Assembly (NCBI GenBank): GCA_050084985.1
Contig: JBITNC010000002.1
Span: 15,128,001-15,192,000, forward strand
Direction: 5' to 3'
DNA length: 64,000 nucleotides
From: Nageia nagi
Taxonomy: Eukaryota; Pinophyta
The notes below the pieces were generated by a model. It did no database searches, had not been told where the DNA came from, and saw only the letters and a program-made list of their open reading frames with translations. The translations under genes and the position numbers were made by a program. Below are positions 48,501 through 54,560 of this stretch, piece after piece (the stretch's first letter is position 1; the number at the start of each line of letters is the position of its first letter).

Positions 48501-51291
48501 TTTAGCCAATGGTTTTATATCCATTATATTCTAATACCACTTAGTGGTTTAGGGTTGTTTTATGTTGCAAGATATCTATATAGTGTACTGTAAAGTGTTT
48601 TACTACCATAATAATGTGATATAATATAATAGAGAGGTGCAGCTCTATTTTTACAGGTTTTTCCATTTGTTTTAAGATTTTGTTGCACTATGGAATAGGT
48701 TTATCAAAACTCTTCATAATTGACACTATCAACCACCAACTAAATATCTATTCTATGTTAAATTAGTGTTCACATGTGGACATGAAAATGTACACTTAGA
48801 GATGCCAAAGGGTCAGATCCCAAATGCAAAAGGTGGCAACCTCATATGTAACAAGGAGCAATTTGAGATGAAAATGAGTGCAACCCAAGATGCAAAAACA
48901 GTTCAACCCAAGAAATAAAAACATGCAACATAAGAGAGGGAGGCATGGCATATGAACAAACACAAATCATTGAGAATATACAAAAAATATTTAAGCTCAA
49001 GAAAGAGATGGATCCTTTACCTTTTTTTAAAGGACGAGTTCACAAAGTTGTTGAAAATTTGCAAGGAAACTACAAGTTTTACGTATTGTTTCATGTGGCT
49101 TTATATTACATACAAGTGTTGAAAATTTTGCTAACCAAATCAATCAAAATGTAAGATTCATTAAAGATCTTGACATAAAATGCTAGAATCACTCAAAACT
49201 AGACGTGGATTCAACAAAATAATCACACAATTAGGATACCAAAGATCTTGCCATGTAATTTCACTTGAATTGTACTTACTAGTTTCAAAACGCCATTACC
49301 TCCATGAAAATACTTCTTCTGCAGATACTAAGCATACATAACTTCACTTGAATTGCCCCTATTAGTTTCAAAATGATATTACATCCATGAAAATACTTCT
49401 GCCGCAGTTACTAAGCATGCATGAGGTTTGAATTCATACCTGATATCCTGCTAACTACAAAAGCTCTATCTAAGACATAACAAAAGCATACTACAAACCA
49501 ACTCATTCGACTTTCATGTGCCCACACTTTTTTCCAAACTAGGGCAAAAACAATTTATTCCATGTATAAAAGTACCAACCTCAAATCTAGGTGAGACCCA
49601 CATCTTCTTTGTTTGTCCATTTCTACCAATCATTTTCTCAGCTTGATGTATAAAATCATTGGTTCGGTAGGTTGCAGTTTAATTCAAGGACATGATTTTG
49701 CTTCATGCCATTTTTCTCTCCAATAGGGTGTGTGTTGTAGTGTTTTACCAATATTATCTAATTGTCACGACATTTATGATGCTGGGATGCAATTTTGCAA
49801 TTCACATCAAGAAAGATTAGAATAGGAAATTCCGTTCCTAAGGGTCAAATTAAGAGAACAAAATGATGTGATCCCTGGAGTGAATTGAAGCTATCAACAC
49901 AAATCAAAAGATTCATTAAAGAACAAGAAAATACTTATAAGCTTTTGCAAGATTTTGATGAGATTCTGTTTGACAAAAAAAACAATGTAACTTCTCTTTT
50001 GAAGAATCACAATAAAGTCTTGCTTGCAGAAATCAAAAATGGGAAGAAAGACTGAAGTCACCAATTAACTCACATTTCAATGTATTTTAAACGAAATGTT
50101 TTCATTTTAAAATAAGTATATAGTAATGATTGCTGATACGGAAGATGAAATAGCTGTGATTAAGAGCCTAAAGTAAAGATGTTTGTTCTCGAACTGTTCC
50201 TGAAAACTATTTTCAAGAAGAACCGTATCAAAATTCTAGTATGAAAATTTTCATTGTTGATAATCAGTTTATTTGCACAACATCCTAATAGATGACAAAG
50301 GTTTCATATTTGCCACGAATTAAAAAAAAAACATTATAGAAAACAAATATAGATTCAAAATCAAAGCATTTTCTTTTGAAATCGTATTCAAAATCGATGC
50401 CTTTCAAAATTGATTTGCGTCAACCTGGTCCCAATTTAGTGAGGCGATATTTCACTATTCTCAATGTACATATATTTCTGTAAATTAAGGAAATACCAAT
50501 ATTTTGTACTCACTTTTGCAACATTGAAGCAGTTATCAAAAGGGCTTTCATCACTAATTTGAAGATTTGTAGTAACACTTTGAAATTAAATGTCCGTCTT
50601 AGGATGTAACAACAAACTTACAAATAGACACACTCAAAAGGAGCCACAGTTTTTGCTGTTTTGTTTTGTGACCAATTCGATCATCCAGTCATTAAATTCG
50701 GACCATGTTAATTATTCTGGGCTATTTTTCCAAAAGATAAATATAATCTTCAAGATCGTCTGACTAATGTTAGTATAAACTGCAAATAGAAATTGATGGA
50801 TTCACCACGATATTCAAAGTATCATCATTATGAGTATGGATTAAACAATTAGTTGTCCAGACTCTATACCACATCTATCCATGGAACCCTGTTGCTGATA
50901 AGACTTGCCAAATATTTCTATGCAACAACAGCAGAGAAACGGGAAGCCCTTAATTCGGTATAATGTTGTGAACATCATTTCTCGGCTAAAAAAAATACCT
51001 CATTCAAATTATACAAAAACTAGGTAGAGAAACGACCTCCAAATTCGGATTAAGGGAGAGGGCAGTCATCAGTTTGGGAGAGGAAAGGAGTTTAGAGGTA
51101 ACGTCCCGCCAAGTGCGACACACGCACGCTGCACTCGCCACGGATTTCGCCGGAAGCCGACCCAAAATCTCCTTCATCACATCCCCAGATGCACTCTCCC
51201 AAAAGTATAAGCTTGATTCTGTCTCAGAATGCGAGTCCCGCCTCCGTCCTCTTCCTCTCTCCATTTCCTTTGCTCCAGCTTCTTCGAACAA
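9308..51291 (-). CDS. F-box/FIST-domain protein gene, 8 exons, 3' end missing
   Basis: Eight exons join to 1155 nt (385 codons) without a stop: 51291-51037, 43414-43307, 43026-42934, 42824-42684, 32429-32337, 32140-32101, 25450-25220 and 9501-9308. Every intron is GT-AG and phases agree (0,0,0,0,0,1,1, then 0 at the last donor). Residues about 30-75 form an F-box (EILGRLPAKSVASAACVCRTW). The rest matches the FIST region of Arabidopsis At5g63520, with blocks such as LGSRIPIVACYAVGIIGPDA, YFPGLEIEAIP, NYTNSVSD, YDAVALVFA and GPIYKAVSV. F-box proteins usually present substrates to SCF ubiquitin ligases, and FIST domains are proposed small-ligand sensors; neither role has been shown here. I recall the family as about 520 residues, so roughly 130 C-terminal residues are missing and probably lie beyond position 1. 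Open frame and clean splice sites suggest a functional gene. Confidence 0.9.
9502..10640. other. Intron 7, 3' end, nothing recognised
   Basis: AT-rich sequence next to the exon 8 acceptor. Only short chance ORFs are present. Confidence 0.4.
10640..11490 (+). pseudogene. L1-type LINE reverse transcriptase remnant
   Basis: Shifted frames carry L1-clade RT blocks in order: KAPGLDGFANTFYHQFF (from 10787), YKFMTKIIAIKIKKHLDKHI and DEQGGFIPSKQLYDN (10970-11085), LHQGCPLF, and TQFVDDNNNG around 11430, where the FVDD is the catalytic motif. Stops and frame changes separate them. The endonuclease, C-terminus and tail are not visible. It is antisense to the host gene in intron 7. Confidence 0.8.
11490..13350 (+). 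pseudogene. Second LINE family, RT remnant
   Basis: The remnant starts abruptly at TIMIGHTMVKLFATILEDYV (about 11495). It continues with AIMFCCFMDFRKA (about 11685), GVKQGFPLS-like sequence, a clear catalytic block VPILLFADDIVLLSH (11995-12040) and NALDSFNDKKELVVNLRKTN. Several stops and shifts break it. The same family occurs on the minus strand at 16050-17600 and 47343-47600. The downstream part, to about 13350, is weakly defined LINE C-terminal region. Confidence 0.8.
13813..15041 (+). pseudogene. Unrecognised coiled-coil protein coding unit, decayed
   Basis: An open frame of 196 codons (13813-14403, MEEGSLTWERKINKMSNLKT) passes by a one-base frame change near 14380-14400 into a second frame that stays coding-like to 15041. 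The full unit would be about 409 codons. The middle is strongly helical and charged (YEKEQKIKELKKELAGKNK; LLEDQKEEEKVEKGISQLFE), typical of a coiled coil. The second frame has stops at 14700 (TAG), 14754 (TAA), 14787 (TGA) and 14853 (TAG), each one C-to-T change from Gln or Arg. No zinc knuckle, RT or transposase motif is seen. It may be a retroelement gag-like protein or an old captured gene. Confidence 0.5.
15242..15315 (+). repeat. About 25-bp tandem repeat
   Basis: Three units of GCAACATTGCATTTAATGTTTA-type sequence lie directly downstream of the coiled-coil coding unit. The region may be the flank or LTR of the element that carried it. The rest of 15042-16050 shows nothing I recognise. 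Confidence 0.55.
16050..17600 (-). pseudogene. LINE remnant, same family as 11490-13350
   Basis: On the minus strand, shifted frames give SLISPITKLCNEIV, CWSQRIIHPIHKARD and TFAKFYAIVLD (about 16420-16250), matching the start of a LINE RT where the fragment at 11490 begins. Upstream, at about 17570-17160, are stretches such as PLVDINTFSIFLDLKNISLE and KWVVIWNYRAVICDSSP, probably the region before RT. Many stops are present, and no catalytic FADD motif remains. Confidence 0.65.
17601..20888. other. Intron 7, AT-rich, nothing firm
   Basis: The first several hundred bases may still be 5' LINE sequence on the minus strand, without a recognisable domain. From about 18700 the DNA is very AT-rich with only chance ORFs. 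Confidence 0.35.
20889..21230 (+). repeat. 82-bp tandem array
   Basis: The unit begins GTACTAACCTATGTCTG and contains TTACCATCCCCAATAAAGAG. Starts at 20889, 20971 and 21053 are exactly 82 bp apart. The next start, at 21171, follows one unit enlarged by a 36-bp partial duplication. A fifth, truncated unit ends near 21230. Units are nearly identical, so the array is recent relative to its surroundings. Confidence 0.9.
22356..23225 (+). repeat. 435-bp direct tandem duplication
   Basis: Units 22356-22790 and 22791-23225 are about 95% identical and begin TTCTAGAACTAAC. Each contains a 75-codon ORF (22415-22642 and 22850-23077). The differences I can read between the two ORFs change the amino acid (for example Ala to Thr, Val to Met, Tyr to Cys), so the ORF does not look selected. 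No product is recognised. Confidence 0.9.
23226..25219. other. Intron 7, 5' part, nothing recognised
   Basis: AT-rich sequence up to the exon 7 donor. I see short chance ORFs and no transposon domain. The stretch 21231-22355 is equally featureless. Confidence 0.35.
25220..25450 (-). CDS. F-box/FIST gene, exon 7
   Basis: This exon has 231 nt, phase 1 in and phase 1 out, with acceptor TTGTTTTCAG and donor CTTG|GTACTC. It encodes GVLFGNSVIIGGLAAENEGP, a polar linker with a basic cluster (KKRRKKIKG, possibly a nuclear signal), and then YDAVALVFAKSKNSLLG. The last block matches LDAVALVFASDK of the Arabidopsis homologue. Confidence 0.92.
25579..25806. repeat. Tandem duplication of about 110 bp
   Basis: Two copies begin GCAAACTGACTATT (25579 and 25687). 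They share GCAGAACTCACTATTC and CCAAAGAGTA; the second copy carries a small insertion. It lies just upstream of exon 7 in intron 6. Confidence 0.75.
26081..26630. repeat. Diverged tandem duplication of about 295 bp
   Basis: The copies start at AAATGAAC near 26081 and 26376. They share the tracts TAGTCATGAATGTCT, TTTGGTACTA and CCTCCAAAT. Identity is clearly lower than in the 435-bp duplication, so this one is older. Confidence 0.65.
27317..28530 (+). mobile_element. LTR-like repeat, family TGTGAYG, copy 3
   Basis: It starts TGTGACGTCCCCATTG and ends near 28530; that end is uncertain. It is the inverse-orientation relative of 4640-5954, with matching blocks through most of its length. Like its relatives it holds ACGTTGG-rich short repeats near 27600-27780. 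It could be the 5' LTR of the gypsy remnant that follows or a separate solo LTR. An internal 107-codon ORF is a chance frame within the LTR. Confidence 0.6.
29050..29560 (+). pseudogene. Ty3/gypsy pol remnant, end of RT into RNase H
   Basis: Shifted frames read VEYVGHIVSHKRFQINPRNV (about 29190-29250), NLRILQGLLGLPEF, and then WFDEATKAFNSLKK (about 29405). This is the gypsy order from the RT C-terminus into the RNase H side. Multiple stops and frame changes show an old copy. Its integrase continues at 31100, beyond an inserted hAT-like element. Confidence 0.75.
29856..30457. mobile_element. hAT-like non-autonomous element (MITE) with TIRs and 8-bp TSD
   Basis: The left end contains GTTAGAAAAATCAGAACGGA and the inverted right end CATAGTTAGAAAAATCGGAA. 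The flanks GTTTAGAT (29848-29855) and GTTCAGAC (30458-30465) agree at 6 of 8 positions, the two differences being transitions. It is about 602 bp, has no transposase, and contains internal palindromic GATTTTTTC / GAAAAAATC sequence. It sits between the RT/RNase H and integrase parts of a gypsy remnant, so it inserted after that element. Confidence 0.65.
30742..31103 (+). repeat. 181-bp direct tandem duplication
   Basis: Copies starting CAGTGGGAATAAAGAATGAT at 30742 and 30923 are 181 bp apart and differ at only a few positions. The duplication lies inside the gypsy remnant just before the integrase fragment. It is much younger than that remnant, whose coding frames are badly decayed. Confidence 0.9.
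31104..31330 (+). pseudogene. Ty3/gypsy integrase core remnant
   Basis: The frame reads FMRQIFHMHGMSNRIVIARD and then QIFTSNLSRELFQL. This corresponds to the gypsy integrase segment around the second catalytic Asp, with a changed context (ARDQIFTSN instead of the usual SDRDPIFTSNFW type). It belongs with 29050-29560. The sequence from 31331 to 32100 shows a partly repeated end of this region and nothing else I recognise. Confidence 0.75.
32101..32140 (-). CDS. F-box/FIST gene, exon 6 (short)
   Basis: This is a 40-nt exon with acceptor TTTTGCAG and donor CTTG|GTAATT. It enters in phase 0 and leaves with one extra base, completed by exon 7. It encodes DPRADIRHMLESL. The match to the homologue (VDMKPVLAEID) is modest, but phase agreement on both sides supports it. 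Confidence 0.82.
32337..32429 (-). CDS. F-box/FIST gene, exon 5
   Basis: This exon has 31 codons in phase 0, with acceptor TTATGTAG and donor ACG|GTAAGT. It encodes FVTNILNYTNSVSDNAHPLA and then VMLLT, matching FVMDIKNYTASVSD in the Arabidopsis protein. A 10.25-kb intron separates it from exon 4. Confidence 0.92.
33720..33790 (+). repeat. TCC/CTC triplet-rich tract
   Basis: A pyrimidine-rich run of TCC and TCT triplets. On the coding strand of the hAT element it reads as Glu- and Gly/Arg-rich sequence just after the transposase tail. It looks like simple-repeat expansion. Confidence 0.6.
33900..36262 (-). pseudogene. hAT transposase, decayed (BED finger, DUF659, hAT C-terminal)
   Basis: Domains follow in order on the minus strand. 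A BED-type finger lies at 36262-36110 (CNLCGKEFVGGITRFKAHIS) after a start at 36262, with an in-frame TAA at 36199-36197. The RNase H-like/DUF659 part is near 35570-35009, the longest open stretch (145 codons, with WTPCACHCIDLLLEDIGKLD). KEVVKRYCEEHPYEDNEYGD lies near 34790-34730. The hAT C-terminal dimerisation region has RLAIRILSQTWSA near 34250-34190, and its tail ends near 33900. Several stops and shifts disable it. Introns may exist between blocks but were not resolved. Confidence 0.82.
36883..39300. other. Intron 4 with degenerate repeats at 37070-37470
   Basis: Between 37070 and 37470 there are about eight loose repeats of a GGGACACAC / ATCCAAC-like unit of about 40-45 bp, some containing CACTCAGCCATCCACAATTCT. 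The remainder, to 39300, has no feature I recognise. Confidence 0.45.
39310..39490. repeat. AT-rich tandem repeat, unit about 35 bp
   Basis: Four to five degenerate copies of AATTATGAGTAGATAATTAG followed by TTGAAAAAAAA. The region 39600-39930 has a TATA-like motif (TTATAAATAG, about 39811) and could be part of an LTR, but no ends were found. Confidence 0.6.
40254..40316 (+). repeat. 30-bp direct duplication
   Basis: The unit AAAAGTTTTCTTTGGAAAAT GCCAATATGG occurs twice back to back without visible differences. Confidence 0.85.
40640..40835 (+). pseudogene. Ty3/gypsy integrase C-terminal fragment
   Basis: The open frame reads LDEKRLHAIEHLKSYHIMIK, RAYENRIRPKEFQIGYSIL and then a Lys-rich stretch. 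This is the conserved linker into the C-terminal domain of gypsy integrases (LDEKR...A..H...Y...RAYNKKVRPREFQ.GDLVL). No RT or integrase core is seen beside it, so it is a truncated remnant. Confidence 0.75.
41842..42250. repeat. Dispersed repeat, copy B
   Basis: The counterpart of 2690-3110 in the same orientation, again ending in a CATTTTAGCTATTT segment. Sequence upstream, from about 41000, rich in CTAGAA / ATGCCAACA motifs, resembles 1-130 and 3390-3440 and may belong to the same element family. Confidence 0.5.
42219..42385 (+). repeat. 36-bp minisatellite, about 4.6 units
   Basis: Units begin GTAGAT at 42219, 42255, 42291, 42327 and 42363, exactly 36 bp apart. The first is diverged and the rest almost identical. 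Because 36 is a multiple of three, a 98-codon ORF (42128-42424) runs through with a 12-residue repeat (KCRYLNVHLGYL). The unit resembles the single-copy CATTTTAGCTATTT end of the dispersed repeat, from which it probably expanded. Confidence 0.92.
42684..42824 (-). CDS. F-box/FIST gene, exon 4
   Basis: This exon has 47 codons in phase 0. The acceptor is ATATTTAG and the donor is the canonical GCA|GTAAGT. It encodes a variable linker and then GLVITIGYFPGLEIEAIPL, which aligns with the VGFVPGLKVDAIPL block of the Arabidopsis protein. The linker is shorter than, and lacks, the long acidic run of the Arabidopsis sequence. A 109-bp intron precedes it. Confidence 0.92.
42934..43026 (-). CDS. F-box/FIST gene, exon 3
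   Basis: This exon has 31 codons in phase 0, with acceptor TTGTGCAG and donor GAG|GTGGTG. A donor three bases further on is possible and would add one Val. It encodes LKANLGSRIPIVACYAVGII followed by GPDAIDSEQKE, the most conserved FIST_N stretch visible. The intron before it is only 280 bp. Confidence 0.9.
43307..43414 (-). CDS. F-box/FIST gene, exon 2
   Basis: This exon has 36 codons in phase 0. The acceptor is a pyrimidine-rich tract ending CCTCAG and the donor is CTC|GTATGT. It encodes AAMDDIMRKILAKPIRPNFA and then IAFTGKKFNLSMISTL. The segment RPNFAIAF matches RPHFAIA at the start of the FIST_N domain in the Arabidopsis homologue. Confidence 0.9.
43415..44999. other. Intron 1, left part; possible gypsy tail
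   Basis: On the minus strand at about 44700-44540, a stretch reading LLDEDGTIRVLMRTIQGLSR resembles the region before a chromodomain in gypsy integrases, but the match is weak. On the plus strand at 44130-44300 there is a short helical, Gln-rich stretch. Neither is firm. Confidence 0.25.
45000..46160 (-). pseudogene. PDS5-like cohesin-cofactor gene copy, broken
   Basis: A 174-codon open stretch (46095-45571) aligns well with the N-terminal HEAT-repeat region of plant PDS5 proteins. Examples are VTSCLSEILRIFAPNAPYVD (plant form AACISEITRITAPDAPYDDD), MIFQLLVSSFERL and ILLDLDMYELIYEMFHHF. Upstream, near 46150-46100, is a start-like KEKELVDKLTNARGK, but about 40 residues between it and the HEAT region are missing or shifted. 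A frameshift near 45595 leads into KEQLKLLLDNEGIKEEEQP and then a Glu/Lys-rich tail to about 45000. PDS5 binds cohesin and controls its release; this copy looks non-functional. No introns are evident. It lies in intron 1 of the F-box gene, same strand. Confidence 0.8.
46209..46220 (-). other. Primer-binding site (tRNA-Met type) of a minus-strand LTR element
   Basis: The minus strand reads TGGTATCAGAGC, complementary to the 3' end of initiator tRNA-Met and the usual plant LTR-retrotransposon primer site. The PDS5-like copy begins about 50 bp downstream and an LTR-like sequence ends directly upstream. Confidence 0.75.
46221..47342 (-). mobile_element. LTR of a minus-strand retrotransposon
   Basis: It starts TGTAATGTCCCCAATTTTG at 47342 and ends against the primer-binding site at 46220, giving about 1.12 kb without coding sequence. 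Its start falls exactly where the LINE reading frame at 47343-47600 is cut off, marking the insertion point. No matching 3' LTR was found to the left, so the far end of the element is unknown. Confidence 0.65.
47343..47600 (-). pseudogene. LINE RT fragment, same family as 11490-13350
   Basis: The minus frame reads KIEHRTIDHIFTLWAIIEEA, then KVFCCFVDFRKAFELVSR and LCDFGISNSL. This is the RT stretch with the first catalytic Asp (FVDFRKAF), aligning with CCFMDFRKA in the copy at 11490-13350. It stops at 47343 where the LTR begins. Confidence 0.82.
47600..48290 (+). pseudogene. Ty1/copia RT-RNase H remnant
   Basis: Shifted frames read YIDDMLLIGDD (about 47665), SQFDMKDLGPTNFILGMQI (about 47735), VPYASAIGSLMYN (about 47955), YLCGTSDYATCYHG and DANLAGDLDHRKSTSGYVVS (about 48182-48240). 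The order and YIDD motif are diagnostic of copia. Frame changes and stops are frequent. About 250 bp of downstream sequence may be its LTR, but no ends were resolved. Confidence 0.88.
48291..51036. other. Intron 1, right part, little recognised
   Basis: AT-rich sequence up to the exon 1 donor. The only clear structure is an approximately 83-bp tandem duplication at 49260-49425 (TTCACTTGAATTG... at 49260 and 49343). Confidence 0.4.
49260..49425. repeat. 83-bp tandem duplication
   Basis: Two copies begin TTCACTTGAATTG and share TTAGTTTCAAAA-like sequence, CATCCATGAAAATACTTCT and ACTAAGCAT. They differ at roughly one position in eight. Confidence 0.75.
51037..51291 (-). CDS. F-box/FIST gene, exon 1 (start codon, F-box)
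   Basis: This is an 85-codon first exon. It starts at the first ATG of its frame; a second in-frame Met at residue 10 is an alternative. Residues 1-28 are charged and low in complexity. The F-box follows, with leucines, a conserved Cys-x-Cys and the Trp of the RTW motif, and then LMTALSLNPNLE. The exon ends GAG|GTCGTT; reading on gives unrelated residues and a stop 11 codons later. The donor is not ideal (GTCGTT), but phase and homology to the next exon support it. Confidence 0.88.
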
Positions 51292-51470
51292 ACCAGGCTT
51301 GCCTTTTAGTGCAAGTGAGCGAAGAATCGGAAATGAGGTTTGAACCTAATATCCGAACAACAATAAATCTCATACATTGTACGTGATGGAGGTTCAAGTA
51401 ATAAATGACTAAAATATACCATAAGGTAATATTTTGCAACTAAAAGAATTAGCTTCTGAAACCCAAAACA

Positions 51471-51477
51471 TTATATA
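51471..51477 (-). promoter_or_regulatory. Possible TATA box of the F-box/FIST gene
   Basis: The minus strand reads TATATAA here, about 180 bp upstream of the ATG at 51291. The distance would fit a 5' leader of about 150 nt. In AT-rich DNA such a match is common, so this is only a candidate. Confidence 0.25.
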
Positions 51478-52465
51478 TGGATTTTTTTTAATTTAGGAAT
51501 CGGTTATATTCATTCATTTTCATAATATACATAACAAGTTCGAATTTTGAGGTAGTCATTATATCATCATCGTTAAATGTTAATGTGAAGTAATGGATCT
51601 CACAAAAGCGAATTTTGAATGTGAAATAAAGGATTTTATGAGAGCGAATTTGGAATCAAGGTAAGGTCTATGAAACGCATACTTCCTACCAACTTCTTAT
51701 TGCTTAATATATGGATTAATTTATCATTATCTATTTGAATTGTTTGAAAAGGTTATGTAAAAATGTTATTATCAAAAATAATTATGAGATTCAAATGTAA
51801 AAATATAAAAAAATCTCACAAGTTTAATATTCTTCTTGAAGGTACTTCATGATTTGTCTTTATTATTTAATGTGATGAATACTTCAAAAAATGTAAAAAA
51901 TAATATCATTAATTATTATAAATGAGTTATGTTTTTTTTAAATTATTTTATAGTTATGAGAGTATATATATATAAGAAGTTATTATTCAAGTCAAGTAAG
52001 TAAGATTTATTTTTTCTTATAATATTTTTTTTTTATTATGTTAATGGTTGTAATTATGAAGTTGTGAAGCATATAACTTTGTGATATATTTTTTTATAAT
52101 AAAATTTATGAATTTTAGATTAATTTAAAAATCATATTTTAAGGGAGAGAGTATTACCCTTCACTTTTATTTTATGTAAGCCCTTCTCTCTAAGCCTTTC
52201 TACCACCCTCCCTTGAAAGAAAATATCTTACCCTCTCTCATTTGATTATGCTCGAAGAAACTATGGTCACCAATGGGTTGCCACTTGGTTATGTACTTGG
52301 TCTCAATGATACGATAGCAATGGCAGTTCCTTCATGGTGAAGGCTCTTCACGCAAGAGTCAAAGACAAATATTAGACTTTCGTTGGAAATAGAGAGGAGA
52401 TGAGAGAAATTATGTCTTAAAATTATGTGAACCATCATAAATCAAATGGTGAAAAGATGATACTA
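51478..52465. other. Upstream intergenic, AT-rich, nothing recognised
   Basis: Very AT-rich DNA with long A/T runs between the F-box gene start and a LINE remnant. No ORF of interest. Confidence 0.35.
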
Positions 52466-53048
52466 CAATTTAATGGTTAACCTTTATGTTGTTTGCCCAA
52501 ATATTGATCTAATCAAAAAATGGACAAATATGAGATTAAAGACTAAAGGAAGTTTGGATATCATTTCAATGCCCAATGATTACATTATGTTTATGTTTGG
52601 TTATGTAGAAGGTTGGTATTTTATCTTGAGTACTTATTGGTTCTTCGAAAAGTGAAGATTATTTTTGAAGAAATGGTGACTTGGGTTCAATTAGGCTAAA
52701 GTCCAAATAATAATTGCTCTAATTTGGGTCACCCTTCTCCATCTCTTATTTGATTACTAGCATCAAGAAGCATTTCAAGGGATCATAAGATCTTTTGGAA
52801 ATTTTATCACAGTGGATGATGTTACAAAAGCCCGAACAATAATGTGGGTGGCAATATTTTACTCCATGGTGGAATTTGGAATAAAATTATTGAAAACAGT
52901 TACACTTGCATCAAAACTAGGTGAGTGGGTTCAAGAATTACATTTTGAAAATAACAATTATCTATGCTCAATGTATGATCAGGTTGGACATAATGTGAGT
53001 TCCTATCCAACAAAGATGATCATAGCAAACACAATTTACAAAGAATGA
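52466..53048 (+). pseudogene. LINE ORF1 remnant (DUF4283 plus decayed zinc knuckle)
   Basis: The first part (52473-52655) resembles DUF4283 with KKWTNMRLKTKGSLDIISMP and a GWYFILSTYWFF end. The second part (52812-53048) has TKARTIMWVAIFYSMVEFG, then LGEWVQELHFENNNYLC and a knuckle-like C-x2-Y-x4-H-x4-Y in which two Cys have become Tyr (G-to-A changes). This order is typical of plant LINE ORF1 nucleic-acid-binding proteins. No linked RT was found. Confidence 0.65.
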
Positions 53049-54100
53049 AGACCAAAATAATATTAGGAAGTATAAGACCTAGATATAATAAGAAACCCAT
53101 CAGAACTCAAAGAAGGTGAAACAACATTGAATTATATAGAAGGTATTTGAATTATAATGTAACTTAGGCAGGTTCCAAACTATTTACATGGAAGAATTAT
53201 AATACCCAAGATAGGAGGATAAATATTTACTTATGAAAAAAGTAAATAGTATGTGTAATAACATGGAATAATCCACCTACATGTTAATAAGTGGATTATT
53301 TATGTAAGAAAATGTCGAACCCTACCAAATTTTATATTAGGGTTTTTCCACATGTACATGTAGGTCTATTTGCTTGTGATACAAGTACGTACTCATGTAA
53401 CTGGTTGACCACCCTTCACACCCATGAGAAGGGTGGTCCACCTAAGCACATATGAAGTAATTTAAAATTAGTAACTCATGGTGAGTTAACCATTTATGGT
53501 TAAGTTTACTAATCACATATGGTTAATTTTGATTCCTATATAAGGATCCCATGAGTAGGAGAAAAGTAGTGAAGGAGAATTCAAATAGTGATGTTAGTAT
53601 AATACATTGTAAGGAATTATCATTTGAAGTTAATATAGATTTTCTAGCTTTAATGTGGATGTTTCCTCTCGAAGAAAGATAAGAGGTTTTACCATTATAT
53701 ATCTTCTCAAGCTAACTCTCATTCAAGGTATATGTAACTTTTATCCTTCTTTCAATTTTGGAAACTAAAAAGTTAGATCTAACATTTTTTATGGTTATGT
53801 ATTTTGAAAATTAGTATATATAATTTTCCTTCATAGTAGATCTAATATTTTTTTAAATGATTAGATCTCAAACTATGCAAGATAAGAATCTTATATAATT
53901 GCAATTATTTTTTTTTGTATAATATATATTTTTACAAAATATAAGTAAAAAAAAATAAATTTGAATAAAAAGGGAAGGTTGTAATTTATTTATTCGATCT
54001 TATATACAAAATTTTTATTTATTTTTTATAAATAAATAGAAAAAATAGTAAGGCTTAAATTCTACTATTGGTTATAGCCTCTTTATGGGATGGGCTCGTA
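53049..54100. other. Possible LTR fragment, otherwise featureless
   Basis: Around 53535-53720 there is a TATATAAGG motif followed by leader-like sequence, as in LTR promoters, but no repeat partner or ends were found. Confidence 0.25.
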
Positions 54101-54560
54101 GCCTTGACCACCTTTGGGGGAGGACTCACAGTCCTATAGATGTGGTCCCCCTTTTAGGGGTGGTACGTGGGCATGTTGGTGCAACCCCTCTCAGGATTAA
54201 GCACATAGCCCTGCTATTGGACGTAACCCTCCTTTTAGGGATGGCATGTGGCCCTACGAGCATAACCTCCATTTTGGGAAAGGAGTGGAATATGGCCCTA
54301 TAAGTGCAACCCCTCCTTTTGGGGGTAGTATGTGTCCCTGTGGGCATGAACCTTCTTTTAAGGATGGTACACAACCCTATAGGTACAGTCCCCCTTTTGG
54401 GGGTGGCACACAATCTTGACTGTGGCCCCCCTTATAGCATGGCTCATGGTCTTGAGGATGCGTCCCCCCTTAGGAGGTAGTATGTAGCCCTACAGGTGTG
54501 GCTACCCCATTGGTGGTGGCTCAACCTGTAGTCATAACCCCTTGGGCTACGCAAGCCCTT
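54100..54560 (+). repeat. About 40-bp GC-rich tandem array with CCCCTTTTGGGG cores
   Basis: About eleven degenerate units of roughly 39-43 bp. Each has a core like CCCCCTTTTGGGGGTGG or CCTCCTTTTAGGGATGG and then a (T)GGCCCTATAGG-like part. Cores are self-complementary and could form a short hairpin. Open frames run through on both strands but have no recognisable product. Confidence 0.8.

Noticed and set aside
54085-54413. Opposed ORFs of 72 and 95 codons
   Set aside because: Both are frames through the 40-bp tandem array and show only its periodicity.
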